Shown here piece by piece: positions 26,401 through 33,785 of a DNA stretch of 64,000 nucleotides. The DNA is taken from assembly GCA_910587925.1 (NCBI GenBank), contig CAJUOC010000011.1:1-64000 (forward strand), in the 5' to 3' direction. The position numbers and the translations under genes are program-made. Under the pieces are notes generated by a model. The model was given only the letters and a program-made list of their open reading frames with translations. It was not told the DNA's origin and ran no database searches. The first letter of the stretch is position 1; each line of letters begins with the position of its first letter. Source of the DNA: an uncultured Muribaculaceae bacterium (GTDB lineage: Bacteria; Bacteroidota; Bacteroidia; Bacteroidales; Muribaculaceae).

Positions 26401-27829
26401 CAACATACGCATCGCCGACCTCCTCGACCACGACCTCGCTCTGGTGAGCGCCGCCGTGCCCGTTGGTGCCGTTGGCGGCCGCGAGCTTACCCTCACCGCC
26501 ACGGTGGCCAATGTCGGCTCGCAGGCTGCGTCGGGCTACACCGTGGAGCTGGTGCGCGACGGCTCGGCCGTGGCATCGGCCGAGGGCAAGCCGCTCGACC
26601 CCGACGCCGTGGCTGAGTACAAGCTCTCCGACGCTCCCTCGACCATGTATGGCGCCGAGGTGACATACACCGTGCGCATCGTGTACGAGGCCGACCTCAA
26701 CGCCGACAATGACTGCTCGGCCGACCTCGACGTGGCTCTTGCCACCCCGCTGCATCCCGTGCCCACCGCGCTGGCCGCGCGTGCCTCGGGCAGCGCCGAT
26801 GCCGAGCTTACCTGGACTGCCCCGCAGCTTGAGGGTCGTGTCATCGAGCCGGTGACCGACGGCGCCGAGGACTACACCTCCTTCTCCATCGGCCTGCCCG
26901 GCTCGGCGCTAGCCGACGACAACATGGGCGAGTGGACAGTGATAGACCGCGACGGCAAGCTGACCATTGGCGCCAAAAACGCCGCCAACCAGATGCTCGA
27001 CTATCCCAACGCCCGCGCCGCCATGAGCTTCCAGGTATTCAACCCGCTCGCGCTCGGCCTTGACGCCCCGGCATGGGCCACCCGCTCGGGCGAGCGCATG
27101 TGGATATGCTTCTCGGCGCTCGGCGCTCCCAACGACGACTGGCTCATCTCGCCCGAGCTCTCCGGCGCTGCGCAGACCGTCAGTCTCTACGCCCGCTCGG
27201 CCTCAACCCTCTATGGTCTTGAGTCGATGGAAATCCTCGCCTCGTCGACCGGCCGCGCCGTCGAGGACTTCACCCCCGTAGCCACCGTGGCCGAGGTGCC
27301 CGGCGAGTGGACCCGTCTCACCTGCGACCTCCCCGAGGGGACGCGCCACTTTGCCATCCGCTGCACATCCGACGACAAGTATGCCCTGTGTATCGACGAC
27401 ATCTCCATGGTGACCGCCGCCGCAGCCGGCGTAGGCCTCGAGCTGCTCGGCTACCACGTGTATTGCGACGGCGACCGCCTCAATACCGCCATCCACACCG
27501 GCGAGAGCTACACCCATGCCGGCGTACCTGCGGGCAAGAGCGTGGAATACAACGTCACCGCCGTGTACAATATGGGCGAGTCTGCGCCCTCCGAGACTGT
27601 CCTCTTTGCCTTCTCGGGCCTCGGTGACGCTGCCGTATGCGCCCCGAGCATTGCAGTCGAGGGCCGCGACATCGTCGTGAGCGGTGCCGATGCCGACGCC
27701 GTGTGCATGATATGCGGTGCCGACGGCCGCACGGTTTATACCGGCCGCGGCGAAGTGCGCCGCACGGTCGCTCCCGGTGTATACGTGGTGCGATGCGGTG
27801 TATCGGCCGTGAAAGTGTACGTAAGATAG
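23492..27829 (+). CDS. Large modular secreted protein with choice-of-anchor J and fibronectin-type modules
   Basis: The 1445-residue protein starts MKKTPTILLLLLML with a signal peptide cleaved near PAYA; an in-frame ATG 72 nt upstream would bury this signal and was not used. Residues about 30-260 look like a beta-propeller-type region (ADPESGDIYCCYYD, FAPDGTLYAITDKGMLVKV). Then come fibronectin-like modules alternating with jelly-roll domains of the choice-of-anchor J type, for example around PYSESFAERTGFDPYT with DDYLVLPGMKL, and again near DDWLISPEL. The tail ends GVYVVRCGVSAVKVYVR, a short T9SS-type sorting domain without a C-terminal lysine pair. It should be a T9SS cargo at the cell surface. 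Ligands are unknown. Monocistronic, with its own promoter and terminator. Confidence 0.8.
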   Translation: MKKTPTILLLLLMLWAAAVPAYATVNASGVPEIAGVVIYADSWTPLNMPYGVYSLPWAGRPSLKEHVSGDEYNAYNGGVYADGKLLTIAPGAFAGVRYRVHDTDTWELLSDQNSWTDFKAISMAADPESGDIYCCYYDADYEQYYWGTFSLTDFETSRLGYLDDDYFNALAFAPDGTLYAITDKGMLVKVNPARGSYTAIGDTGLRPGGISSAVYDPASAKLYYALSSETKSALYTVDPVTAAATHIYDMPDGEQIVAAYFPKAEAAAGAPAVATGLEADFPAGAMSGRLRFTVPATTFGGAAATGDVTYTVSVDKAVAATGTAAVGTEQSVQLTIATAGPHEFAVTLTNAAGTSPEASLSAFIGHDVPAPVKGLSSSYDGSAFTLSWEAAAGQNGGYMTPGAVTYTVRRYPDGSVVKDGITSTSYVDAYPEPTSLVSVYHTVTATYGGVTTAPVSTAPQVVGCLTPPYSESFAERTGFDPYTVIDNNDDRNTWQWARGYVRYTYTQSKAADDYLVLPGMKLTAGLSYTFAFDARCEDAADAERVAVYAGTAPEVAALTTEVVAPTTVAHTAYKTLEGVFVPPASGTYYFAVKACSDPYKYYLYVTNISVSAPASAAVPAAVGSMAAVPADFGELSADVSFTAPALDIAGSPLASIDKVEIYLNDVLAETVSATPGQSVVRSIAVPSAGDYTFRAVAYNAHGAGLSAEASCYVGLTLPRSPEFISAIQGDNDGQMILSWAPVQRDTNGTRMDPSQVSYTLYRTEGSKTEMLKSGLRVTSYTDQAVEAGASQKFVQYSVEAVNPQGAGERASTGLEIVGESYKLPYTESVPDGRLTHPLGMSWPADRAGEWSLATDRTYRDVESQDGDGGYLTFTGDRDAGGSIYTGRISLRGSSRPTLTFYYNTYGGSDNLNSIEVSVSTGSGYTPLQSVTMSGDRAWRKCSVDLSRYIGREIQVMFTALAATHRAISIDNIRIADLLDHDLALVSAAVPVGAVGGRELTLTATVANVGSQAASGYTVELVRDGSAVASAEGKPLDPDAVAEYKLSDAPSTMYGAEVTYTVRIVYEADLNADNDCSADLDVALATPLHPVPTALAARASGSADAELTWTAPQLEGRVIEPVTDGAEDYTSFSIGLPGSALADDNMGEWTVIDRDGKLTIGAKNAANQMLDYPNARAAMSFQVFNPLALGLDAPAWATRSGERMWICFSALGAPNDDWLISPELSGAAQTVSLYARSASTLYGLESMEILASSTGRAVEDFTPVATVAEVPGEWTRLTCDLPEGTRHFAIRCTSDDKYALCIDDISMVTAAAAGVGLELLGYHVYCDGDRLNTAIHTGESYTHAGVPAGKSVEYNVTAVYNMGESAPSETVLFAFSGLGDAAVCAPSIAVEGRDIVVSGADADAVCMICGADGRTVYTGRGEVRRTVAPGVYVVRCGVSAVKVYVR

Positions 27830-27847
27830 TCTAACTCTCTAATTGCT

Positions 27848-27890
27848 AATGGGGACGCTCCGACCACCCGTGTCGCAGCGTCCCCATTTT
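27848..27890 (+). terminator. Probable terminator after the surface-protein gene
   Basis: A perfect 12-bp stem (AATGGGGACGCT at 27848-27859 with AGCGTCCCCATT at 27877-27888) encloses a 17-nt loop. The T tract is short (ATTTT), so strength is uncertain. Confidence 0.65.
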
Positions 27891-28011
27891 GCGTATTGCA
27901 GCCCCTATGCAAATTGTCGGCACAATGCACCGGAATGGCGGCAAATGGGTTAAATTTTGTTAAGTTTGGAAACTTTTTGGTGAAAACGATGTTATATAAC
28001 ATAAAAAGCAC

Positions 28012-28019
28012 TAACTTTG
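28012..28019 (+). promoter_or_regulatory. Candidate -7 element of a small RNA
   Basis: TAACTTTG matches the Bacteroidetes -7 consensus. Its expected start (near 28026) is 37 nt before a hairpin-plus-T-run terminator with no open reading frame between. TTTG motifs upstream are not at the ideal spacing. Confidence 0.45.
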
Positions 28020-28025
28020 CATTGT

Positions 28026-28090
28026 GTTTTTCATGGTATTAGATTTAAGGTTAAAGAGATTGCTCGTCGAGATGACGAGTAATTTTTTTT
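28026..28090 (+). ncRNA. Candidate short RNA ending in an intrinsic terminator
   Basis: The stretch contains CATGGTATTAGATTTAAGG, an AT-rich block out of character for this GC-rich genome. It ends in a 6-bp hairpin (CTCGTC 28063-28068 with GACGAG 28074-28079) followed by AATTTTTTTTG. With the -7 element 7 nt upstream this makes a transcript of about 65 nt. I have the impression that the AT-rich block recurs in Bacteroidales intergenic regions, but cannot name an RNA family. No start codon with a meaningful frame is present. Confidence 0.45.
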
Positions 28091-28144
28091 GTACCTGTCC
28101 AAACCGTTGAAATCCGGCCTCACATCCGTACCCGCCTCCTGGAG

Positions 28145-28164
28145 GGTCGCCACCTGTGGCGACC
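28145..28164. repeat. Small perfect hairpin
   Basis: GGTCGCCA (28145-28152) and TGGCGACC (28157-28164) form an 8-bp stem with loop CCTG in the gene-free stretch 28091-28342. No T tract follows, so it is not a clear terminator. Confidence 0.5.
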
Positions 28165-28208
28165 GCGGCCATGTAATAATCATAGGATAATAGTGTATTC
28201 CCCCACCG

Positions 28209-28269
28209 ATAGCCCGCGCAGGTTTGTAACCAGTTTCTCCAGTAATAGTTACAAACCTGCGCGGACTAT
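28209..28269. repeat. Dispersed palindromic repeat, copy 1
   Basis: A 22-bp inverted repeat with one mismatch (arms 28209-28230 and 28248-28269) and a 17-nt loop. Each arm holds CCGCGCAGGTTTGTAAC or its complement and ends in the ATAG/CTAT flank. The same sequence recurs at 41.9 kb and at 62.9-63.4 kb. It lies downstream of the metallo-hydrolase operon, where it may act as a transcript end structure. Confidence 0.8.
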
Positions 28270-28287
28270 AATTACTTCGGCAGCTGC

Positions 28288-28307
28288 GGGCGCGGCAGGC
28301 CGCGCCC
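28288..28307. repeat. Perfect GC-rich hairpin downstream of the metallo-hydrolase gene
   Basis: GGGCGCGG (28288-28295) pairs with CCGCGCCC (28300-28307) around loop CAGG. It is 35 nt beyond the stop codon of the minus-strand hydrolase gene and could help end its transcript, though no T tract is present. Confidence 0.5.
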
Positions 28308-28342
28308 CTACAAGTGGCGGTGATTGTCGGGGGCGTATTTAC

Positions 28343-29101
28343 CTAAATGGTGATGGCCATGCCGTCGCGGGCGAGGGTGATGCCGGGGGGAAGGGCGACG
28401 TCGGCGGCGGGGGGCATGTCGTGGCTCATGTGGGTGAGGAGGGTGCGGCGGGCACCGATGCGGGCGGCCAGTGCGAGGGCCTCGTCGAGCGACAGGTGAG
28501 ACATGTGGGGCGCGGGGCGCAGCGCGTTGAGCACCAGGGTGTCGATTCCTTTCAGCAGGTCGAGCGTGGCCTGGGGCATGGTCTTGCAGTCGGTGATATA
28601 GGCCAGGGGGCCGATGCGGTAGCCCACGATGGGCAGGGCGGCGTGCATCACCGGCAGGGGGATTATCTCTGTCGAGCCGACCGCAAACGGCTCCGAAGGG
28701 TGTATCTCGTGGATGGCGAAGGTGGGTACTCCCGGATATAGCTTGGCGGCGAATGACCACGGATTGCGCCGGCGCAGGTCGTCGGCGACGTCGGCCGTGC
28801 AGTAGGTGGGGAAGTGGCGGCCGCCGGCGCAGTAGGGGCGCAGGTCGTCGATGCCGCCCACGTGGTCGTAGTGGCTGTGGGTGATGAGCAGGGCGTCGAG
28901 GGGCGGGGCGCCGGCGTCGAGTATCTGGCGGCGGAAGTCGGGCCCGCAGTCGATGAGCAGGCGCTCGCCGGCGTCGGTGGTGACCAGCGCCGAGGCGCGC
29001 AGGCGCTTGTCGGCCGGGTCGAGCGAGCGGCAGGTGGGGCAGTCGCATCCGATCGACGGCACGCCCGTAGAGGTGCCGGTGCCAAGAAAGAGGAGCTTCA
29101 T
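28343..29101 (-). CDS. MBL-fold metallo-hydrolase (PhnP-like)
   Basis: The 252-residue cytoplasmic protein has the metallo-beta-lactamase metal motif THSHYDH (H75, H77, D79, H80), preceded by FLGTGTSTGVP and a cysteine-rich loop GCDCPTC (residues 18-24) that in PhnP-type enzymes binds a structural zinc. Later metal ligands lie near PVMH and in the C-terminal LLTHMSHDM. PhnP-type enzymes are phosphodiesterases acting on cyclic phosphates; the actual substrate here is unknown. Its ATG overlaps the stop of the upstream lipoprotein gene by 4 nt (ATGA). Confidence 0.87.
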   Translation of the reverse strand: MKLLFLGTGTSTGVPSIGCDCPTCRSLDPADKRLRASALVTTDAGERLLIDCGPDFRRQILDAGAPPLDALLITHSHYDHVGGIDDLRPYCAGGRHFPTYCTADVADDLRRRNPWSFAAKLYPGVPTFAIHEIHPSEPFAVGSTEIIPLPVMHAALPIVGYRIGPLAYITDCKTMPQATLDLLKGIDTLVLNALRPAPHMSHLSLDEALALAARIGARRTLLTHMSHDMPPAADVALPPGITLARDGMAITI

Positions 29102-30021
29102 TGCCGGTATTTTATGAGAAAACCGTCTTCAAATATGAGATATATGCCTTGGTCGTAGCTCCAGCGCTCGTACTGGCCGGCGTGGCCGCCGTTGCGGTCG
29201 ATGCGCTGCGGGGCGCCGAGCGCCAGGCGGCACTCGTCGCGGGTCATGCCCGTCGTCACCTGCGAGTGCATGATGTGCTCCCAGGTGGCCGGAGTGATGC
29301 GTGGATAGCTGTGGCGCGGGTCGGTAAAGGAGAAGAGTCGGTCGAAATTGCGGGTGGCCGCGGGGCCGTCGCCATAGGTGAGCATCACCGAGCGGGTGGC
29401 CGAGTCGACGTCGGCAAAAACCACCCGCAGCGGATAGCGCACCGTGCCCGGCTCCACGCCGAGCACCCTCACAGGCACGTGGCGCAGGCCGTCGGTGCGT
29501 CGGCCGTCGTGCTCCAGACGCTGTGGAGTGGTGATGTATACGGTGCGGCCGCGCAGGAGCGAGTCGGCGGCCTCGACCGCGCTCAACTCGATGGCAAACG
29601 GCAGCTCGAGCGTAGCGAGCGAGTCGAGCGCCTCGGCCTTGATGGCCGTGCGGTATGTGAGCCGGGCGCCGTCGTCGGTGACAAAGACCGGCGCCAGCAG
29701 CGTGTCGCCCGAGATGCCCGTGTAGCGGCCCATCGAGTCGAGCCGGAGCACCCGGCCGGCCAGGGAGTCGGTGCCCTCGGGCAGGGGCGCGGCAAAGACG
29801 AGGCTGATGCGGTCGTCGCCCACCAGCCAGCGCTTGCCCGGGCGCCACCGCGCGGGCGGCTCGGCCTCCACGGCGTGCATCAGCTGCTGCTCGGCGGTGA
29901 CATGCACATCGGCCCGGCGCACATCGTCGCCCGATATGCGCGGGGTGCTTTCGATGCCGGTGAAGCAGCCGCCGAGAGCCGCGGCCAGAGCCGGGAGCAG
30001 AGCTGTGAGGAGTCGCCTCAT
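29098..30021 (-). CDS. Lipoprotein with C-terminal SmpA/OmlA-like domain
   Basis: The 307-residue product starts at MRRLLTALLP with lipobox ALGGC; the frame is open further upstream but that would hide the signal. The middle part is not recognised. The last 60 residues (SQVTTGMTRDECRLALGAPQ and later YERWSYDQGIYLIFEDG, given in part) follow the SmpA/OmlA pattern, in which a GMT...V..LG.P turn precedes a two-stranded hairpin. It sits between a prolyl oligopeptidase gene and the metallo-hydrolase gene with 4-nt overlaps on both sides, so the three form one operon. The function is unknown. Confidence 0.72.
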   Translation of the reverse strand: MRRLLTALLPALAAALGGCFTGIESTPRISGDDVRRADVHVTAEQQLMHAVEAEPPARWRPGKRWLVGDDRISLVFAAPLPEGTDSLAGRVLRLDSMGRYTGISGDTLLAPVFVTDDGARLTYRTAIKAEALDSLATLELPFAIELSAVEAADSLLRGRTVYITTPQRLEHDGRRTDGLRHVPVRVLGVEPGTVRYPLRVVFADVDSATRSVMLTYGDGPAATRNFDRLFSFTDPRHSYPRITPATWEHIMHSQVTTGMTRDECRLALGAPQRIDRNGGHAGQYERWSYDQGIYLIFEDGFLIKYRQ

Positions 30022-32162
30022 CGTGCGGCGGCGGGAGTGCGGCCCAGGTTGTCGTATATAAACGAGTAGATGTCGGTCCACTCGTCGATGACCTTGGCCA
30101 CCGGCTTGCCTGCGCCGTGGCCCGCCTTGGAGTCGATGCGGATGAGCTTGGGACGGTCGCCGGTGTCGGCGGCCTGCAGCGCTGCGGCGTACTTGAACGA
30201 GTGTGCCGGCACGACGCGGTCGTCGTGATCGGCCGTGGTCACCAGCACAGCCGGGTAGTCGACGCCCGAGCGTATGGTGTGCAAGGGCGAGTAACCGTGG
30301 AGATACGCGGCCATGGCGGGCGAGTCGTCGGCGGTGCCGTAGTCGCTGGCCCAGTTCCAGCCGATGGTGAAGAGGTGGTACCGCATCATATCCATCACGC
30401 CCACGCGGGGTATGGCCACGCGGAAGAGATCGGGGCGCTGATTTACGACGGCGCCCACGAGCAGGCCGCCGTTGCTGCCGCCCTCGGCCACCATAAGCTC
30501 CGGGCGAGTCCAGCCCTTGTCGACCATATACTCGCCGGCGGCGATGAAGTCGTCAAATACATTCTGCTTCTTGAGCTTGGTACCGGCCTCGTGCCAGTCC
30601 TCGCCATACTCGGCGCCGCCTCGCAGCCCGGACTGGGCGTAGATGCCGCCGTCTTCGAGCCACAGCATACGCGAGGGGCTGAAGGAGGGGCGCAGTGTGA
30701 TGTTGAAGCCGCCGTAGCCATAGAGGTAAGTGGGATTGGTGCCGTCGGGACGCAGGTCTTTGCGGCGCACCACAAACATGGGCACGCGCGTGCCGTCTTT
30801 CGACGTGTAGAATACCTGCTCGGTGACATAGTCGGCGGGATTGAGCCCCTCGACGCGGGTCTCGCGCACCGGGGTCGACTTGCCCGTGGCCGTGTCGAGC
30901 GAGTATATCGAGGAGGGGTAGGTAAAGGAGGTGAAGCTGTAGTGGGCGCCCGGCTCGCGCGACGATGCCGACACCGAGGCGGTGCCCAGAGTGGGCAGGG
31001 CCACATCGGAGAGGTGACGGCCGTCGGCCACGGCGTGTATGCTCAGGTGAGTCGATGCGTCGCGGTCATACGAGGCGATGAGGCGGTCGGCGCCCGAGCG
31101 CTGCGCGCCGGTGAGCACACCGCCGCGGGAATCCTCGGGCAGGATGGTGGTCCAGTCGGCGCGCTCGGCGGCAAAGGGGTCGATGCGCACGAGGCGGTTG
31201 CGCGGCGCGCCCTGCGATGTGAGCACCAGCAGGCGCCCCTCGGGGTCGGTGTCGAGCGGCTCCATGGTATAGTCCATCGACGGCTCGATGGTGATCCATG
31301 GCGCATCGGCGTCGGCGAGCGGCCGCACATACAGCGAGTTGCCAAATCCCTGGCCGCCGCCCATCACCATGAGCCAGCGCTGGTCGTCGGTGGTGGCCAC
31401 GGAGTGGAAGTAAAGCGGCTGATTGCGGTTTTCGTACACCACCTTGTCCCGGCTCTGAGGCGTGCCCAGGCGGTGGAAGTACACGCGGTGATACTCGTTG
31501 GCGGCCGAGAAGTCGCGCCCGTCGGAGGGGCGGTCGTATGCGCTGTAGTAGAAGCCGTCGGAGCCGTGCCAGGCCGCGCCGGTAAACTTGGCCCACTCGA
31601 TGTGGTCGTCGAGCAGACGGCCCGTCGCGGTATCCATCACATAGATTTCAGTCCAGTCGGAGCCGGAGCGCGACACGGTGTATGCCGTGTATCGGCCGTC
31701 GGGGCTCATGTACACGCCCGTGAGCGCCACGGTGCCGTCGTCGCTCAGGGCGTTGGGGTCGATAAATACCTCGGCATCCTTGCCGTAAGGCTCCGAGGCG
31801 CGGTAGAGCACAGCCTGATTGCGCAGGCCGTCGTTGACATAGAAATAATACTTGCCGTCGTGCTCGCGCCAGGGCAGGCCCGTTTTCTCATAGTCCATCA
31901 GGGCTGTGAGGCGGCGGCGTATGGCGTCGCGGAAGGGCACGGCGTCGAGCACCGAGCGCGTCAGCGCGTTCTCGGCCTCGACCCAGGCCAGCGTGGCGGC
32001 CGCGGTGTCGTTTTCGAGCGGGCGGTAGATGTCGCTTACCTCGACACCCGACACAGAGTAGGTGGTGCCGTCTTGCGGGGCGGCGGGATATGACAGGGGG
32101 CCGGCTGCGGCGGCCGCGATGGAGCTGCACATGGTGGCTGCGGTTATCAGAGAGTATTTCAT
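30018..32162 (-). CDS. Prolyl oligopeptidase family serine peptidase (S9A)
   Basis: The 714-residue protein has a signal peptide (to about residue 20) and so should be periplasmic or exported. A seven-bladed propeller (about 90-440) precedes the alpha/beta-hydrolase domain. The nucleophile is S563 in AEGGSNGGLLVG, the acid lies in TADHDDRVVP (about residue 645-648), and the histidine is H682 in SKAGHGAGK. Prolyl oligopeptidases cleave short peptides after proline; length and motifs are standard. It is the first gene of a three-gene operon with 4-nt overlaps. Confidence 0.93.
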   Translation of the reverse strand: MKYSLITAATMCSSIAAAAAGPLSYPAAPQDGTTYSVSGVEVSDIYRPLENDTAAATLAWVEAENALTRSVLDAVPFRDAIRRRLTALMDYEKTGLPWREHDGKYYFYVNDGLRNQAVLYRASEPYGKDAEVFIDPNALSDDGTVALTGVYMSPDGRYTAYTVSRSGSDWTEIYVMDTATGRLLDDHIEWAKFTGAAWHGSDGFYYSAYDRPSDGRDFSAANEYHRVYFHRLGTPQSRDKVVYENRNQPLYFHSVATTDDQRWLMVMGGGQGFGNSLYVRPLADADAPWITIEPSMDYTMEPLDTDPEGRLLVLTSQGAPRNRLVRIDPFAAERADWTTILPEDSRGGVLTGAQRSGADRLIASYDRDASTHLSIHAVADGRHLSDVALPTLGTASVSASSREPGAHYSFTSFTYPSSIYSLDTATGKSTPVRETRVEGLNPADYVTEQVFYTSKDGTRVPMFVVRRKDLRPDGTNPTYLYGYGGFNITLRPSFSPSRMLWLEDGGIYAQSGLRGGAEYGEDWHEAGTKLKKQNVFDDFIAAGEYMVDKGWTRPELMVAEGGSNGGLLVGAVVNQRPDLFRVAIPRVGVMDMMRYHLFTIGWNWASDYGTADDSPAMAAYLHGYSPLHTIRSGVDYPAVLVTTADHDDRVVPAHSFKYAAALQAADTGDRPKLIRIDSKAGHGAGKPVAKVIDEWTDIYSFIYDNLGRTPAAAR

Positions 32163-32166
32163 AAGG

Positions 32167-32174
32167 CAAAGGTA
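32167..32174 (-). promoter_or_regulatory. Candidate -7 element of the prolyl oligopeptidase operon
   Basis: The minus strand reads TACCTTTG, a consensus -7 element, only 4 nt upstream of the ATG. Used as such, transcription would start at or next to the start codon and the mRNA would be leaderless. Confidence 0.45.
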
Positions 32175-32195
32175 ATAAAAACGGAGGAATTTTCG

Positions 32196-32203
32196 TACCT
32201 TTG
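32196..32203 (+). promoter_or_regulatory. Candidate -7 element of the gltX operon
   Basis: TACCTTTG matches TAnnTTTG and lies 37 nt upstream of gltX. It is 21 nt from the divergent -7 element of the prolyl oligopeptidase operon, so the two promoters must overlap. Confidence 0.6.
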
Positions 32204-32240
32204 CGCCAACCTATTATCCGCAAAACGAAAACCCAGACTG

Positions 32241-33785
32241 ATGGAACGTCCAGTAAGAGTGCGATTCGCCCCGTCGCCCACCGGCCCCCTGCATATCGGT
32301 GGAGTGCGCACGGCTCTATATAACTACCTCTTTGCCCGTCGCCACGGCGGCACCATGATACTCCGTATCGAAGATACAGACTCACAGCGCTTTGTGCCCG
32401 GCGCCGAGGAGTATATCAACGAGGCCCTGGCCTGGCTCGGCATCGGTATCGACGAGGGTGTGCGCGAGGGCGGCCCCCACGGCCCCTACAAGCAGAGCGA
32501 GCGCCGCGACATCTACCGCGAGCACGTAAAGATGCTGCTCGACCGCGGCCGCGCATACATCGCCTTTGACACCCCCGCCGAGTTGGAGGCAGCCCGCGCC
32601 GCCACCCCCAACTTCCAGTACGACGCACGCACCCGCGGCTCGATGCGCAACTCCCTGACCATGCCCGCCGCCGAGGTGCAGGCCCTCATCGAGGCCGGCA
32701 CGCCCTACGTGGTACGCTTCATGGTCGAGCCCGGCCGCGACGTGGTGGTCGACGACCTGCTGCGCGGCAAGGTGACCATCAAGAGCGATATCCTCGACGA
32801 CAAGGTGCTCTACAAGAGCGCCGACGACCTGCCCACATACCACCTGGCCAACATTGTCGACGACCACCTCATGGAGGTGAGCCACGTGATACGCGGCGAG
32901 GAGTGGCTGCCCTCGGCTCCGCTCCACGTGCTGCTCTACGAGGCGTTCGGCTGGCAAGACACCGCCCCGGCCTTTGTGCATCTGCCCCTGCTGCTCAAGC
33001 CCGACGGCAAAGGCAAGCTCTCAAAGCGCGACGGCGACCGGCTGGGCTTCCCCGTATTTCCCCTGGAGTGGCACGACCCCAAGAGCGGCGAGGTGTCGAG
33101 CGGATACCGCGAGAAAGGCTACCTGCCCGAGGCCGTGGTCAACTTCCTGGCCCTGCTGGGCTGGAATCCCGGCGACGACACCGAGCTGATGGACATGGAC
33201 ACGCTCATCGCCAAGTTTGGCTTTGACCACTGCTCGCGCGCCGGCGCCCGCTTTGCCTTCGACAAGGCAAAGTGGTTCAACCACCAGTATCTCCAGCAGA
33301 CCGCCGACTCCACCCTGGCCGCCGCGCTGCGCCCCGTCATGGAGGCCCGCGGCGTCGACATGTCGCCCTTCAGCGACGAGTACGTGACCCGCGCCGTCGC
33401 CACCGTCAAGAGCCGCATCAACTTTGTGGTCGACCTGGCCGACCAGGCCGGCTTCTACTTCCGCGCCCCCGGGAGCTATGCCGAGAAGGACGTGCGCAAG
33501 CGCTGGACTCCCGGCACCCCCGCCCTGATGGAGCATCTCTGCACCATCCTGGAGGCTGCGCCGAGCTTTGCTGCCGCCGACACCGAGCCTCTCGTGATGG
33601 ACTGGATCAAGGGCAACGACCTGCACATGGGCAATGTGATGAACGCCTTCCGCCTGGCCATCGTGGGCGAGTGCAAGGGCCCGCATATGTTTGAAGTGAC
33701 CGAAATCCTCGGCAAGGAAGAGACCCTCGGCCGCCTGCGCGCGGCCATAGACCGTATCCCGGCCCCCGATGAACCCGCTGTATAA
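32241..33785 (+). CDS. gltX: Glutamyl-tRNA synthetase
   Basis: The 514-residue class I enzyme attaches glutamate to tRNA-Glu. The HIGH motif is in FAPSPTGPLHIGG, the KMSKS motif in GKLSKRDGD, and RIEDTD follows the first. It is full length for the Bacteroidetes form. It begins a tightly packed run of six plus-strand genes reaching 41752 and overlaps waaA by 17 nt. Confidence 0.96.
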   Translation: MERPVRVRFAPSPTGPLHIGGVRTALYNYLFARRHGGTMILRIEDTDSQRFVPGAEEYINEALAWLGIGIDEGVREGGPHGPYKQSERRDIYREHVKMLLDRGRAYIAFDTPAELEAARAATPNFQYDARTRGSMRNSLTMPAAEVQALIEAGTPYVVRFMVEPGRDVVVDDLLRGKVTIKSDILDDKVLYKSADDLPTYHLANIVDDHLMEVSHVIRGEEWLPSAPLHVLLYEAFGWQDTAPAFVHLPLLLKPDGKGKLSKRDGDRLGFPVFPLEWHDPKSGEVSSGYREKGYLPEAVVNFLALLGWNPGDDTELMDMDTLIAKFGFDHCSRAGARFAFDKAKWFNHQYLQQTADSTLAAALRPVMEARGVDMSPFSDEYVTRAVATVKSRINFVVDLADQAGFYFRAPGSYAEKDVRKRWTPGTPALMEHLCTILEAAPSFAAADTEPLVMDWIKGNDLHMGNVMNAFRLAIVGECKGPHMFEVTEILGKEETLGRLRAAIDRIPAPDEPAV

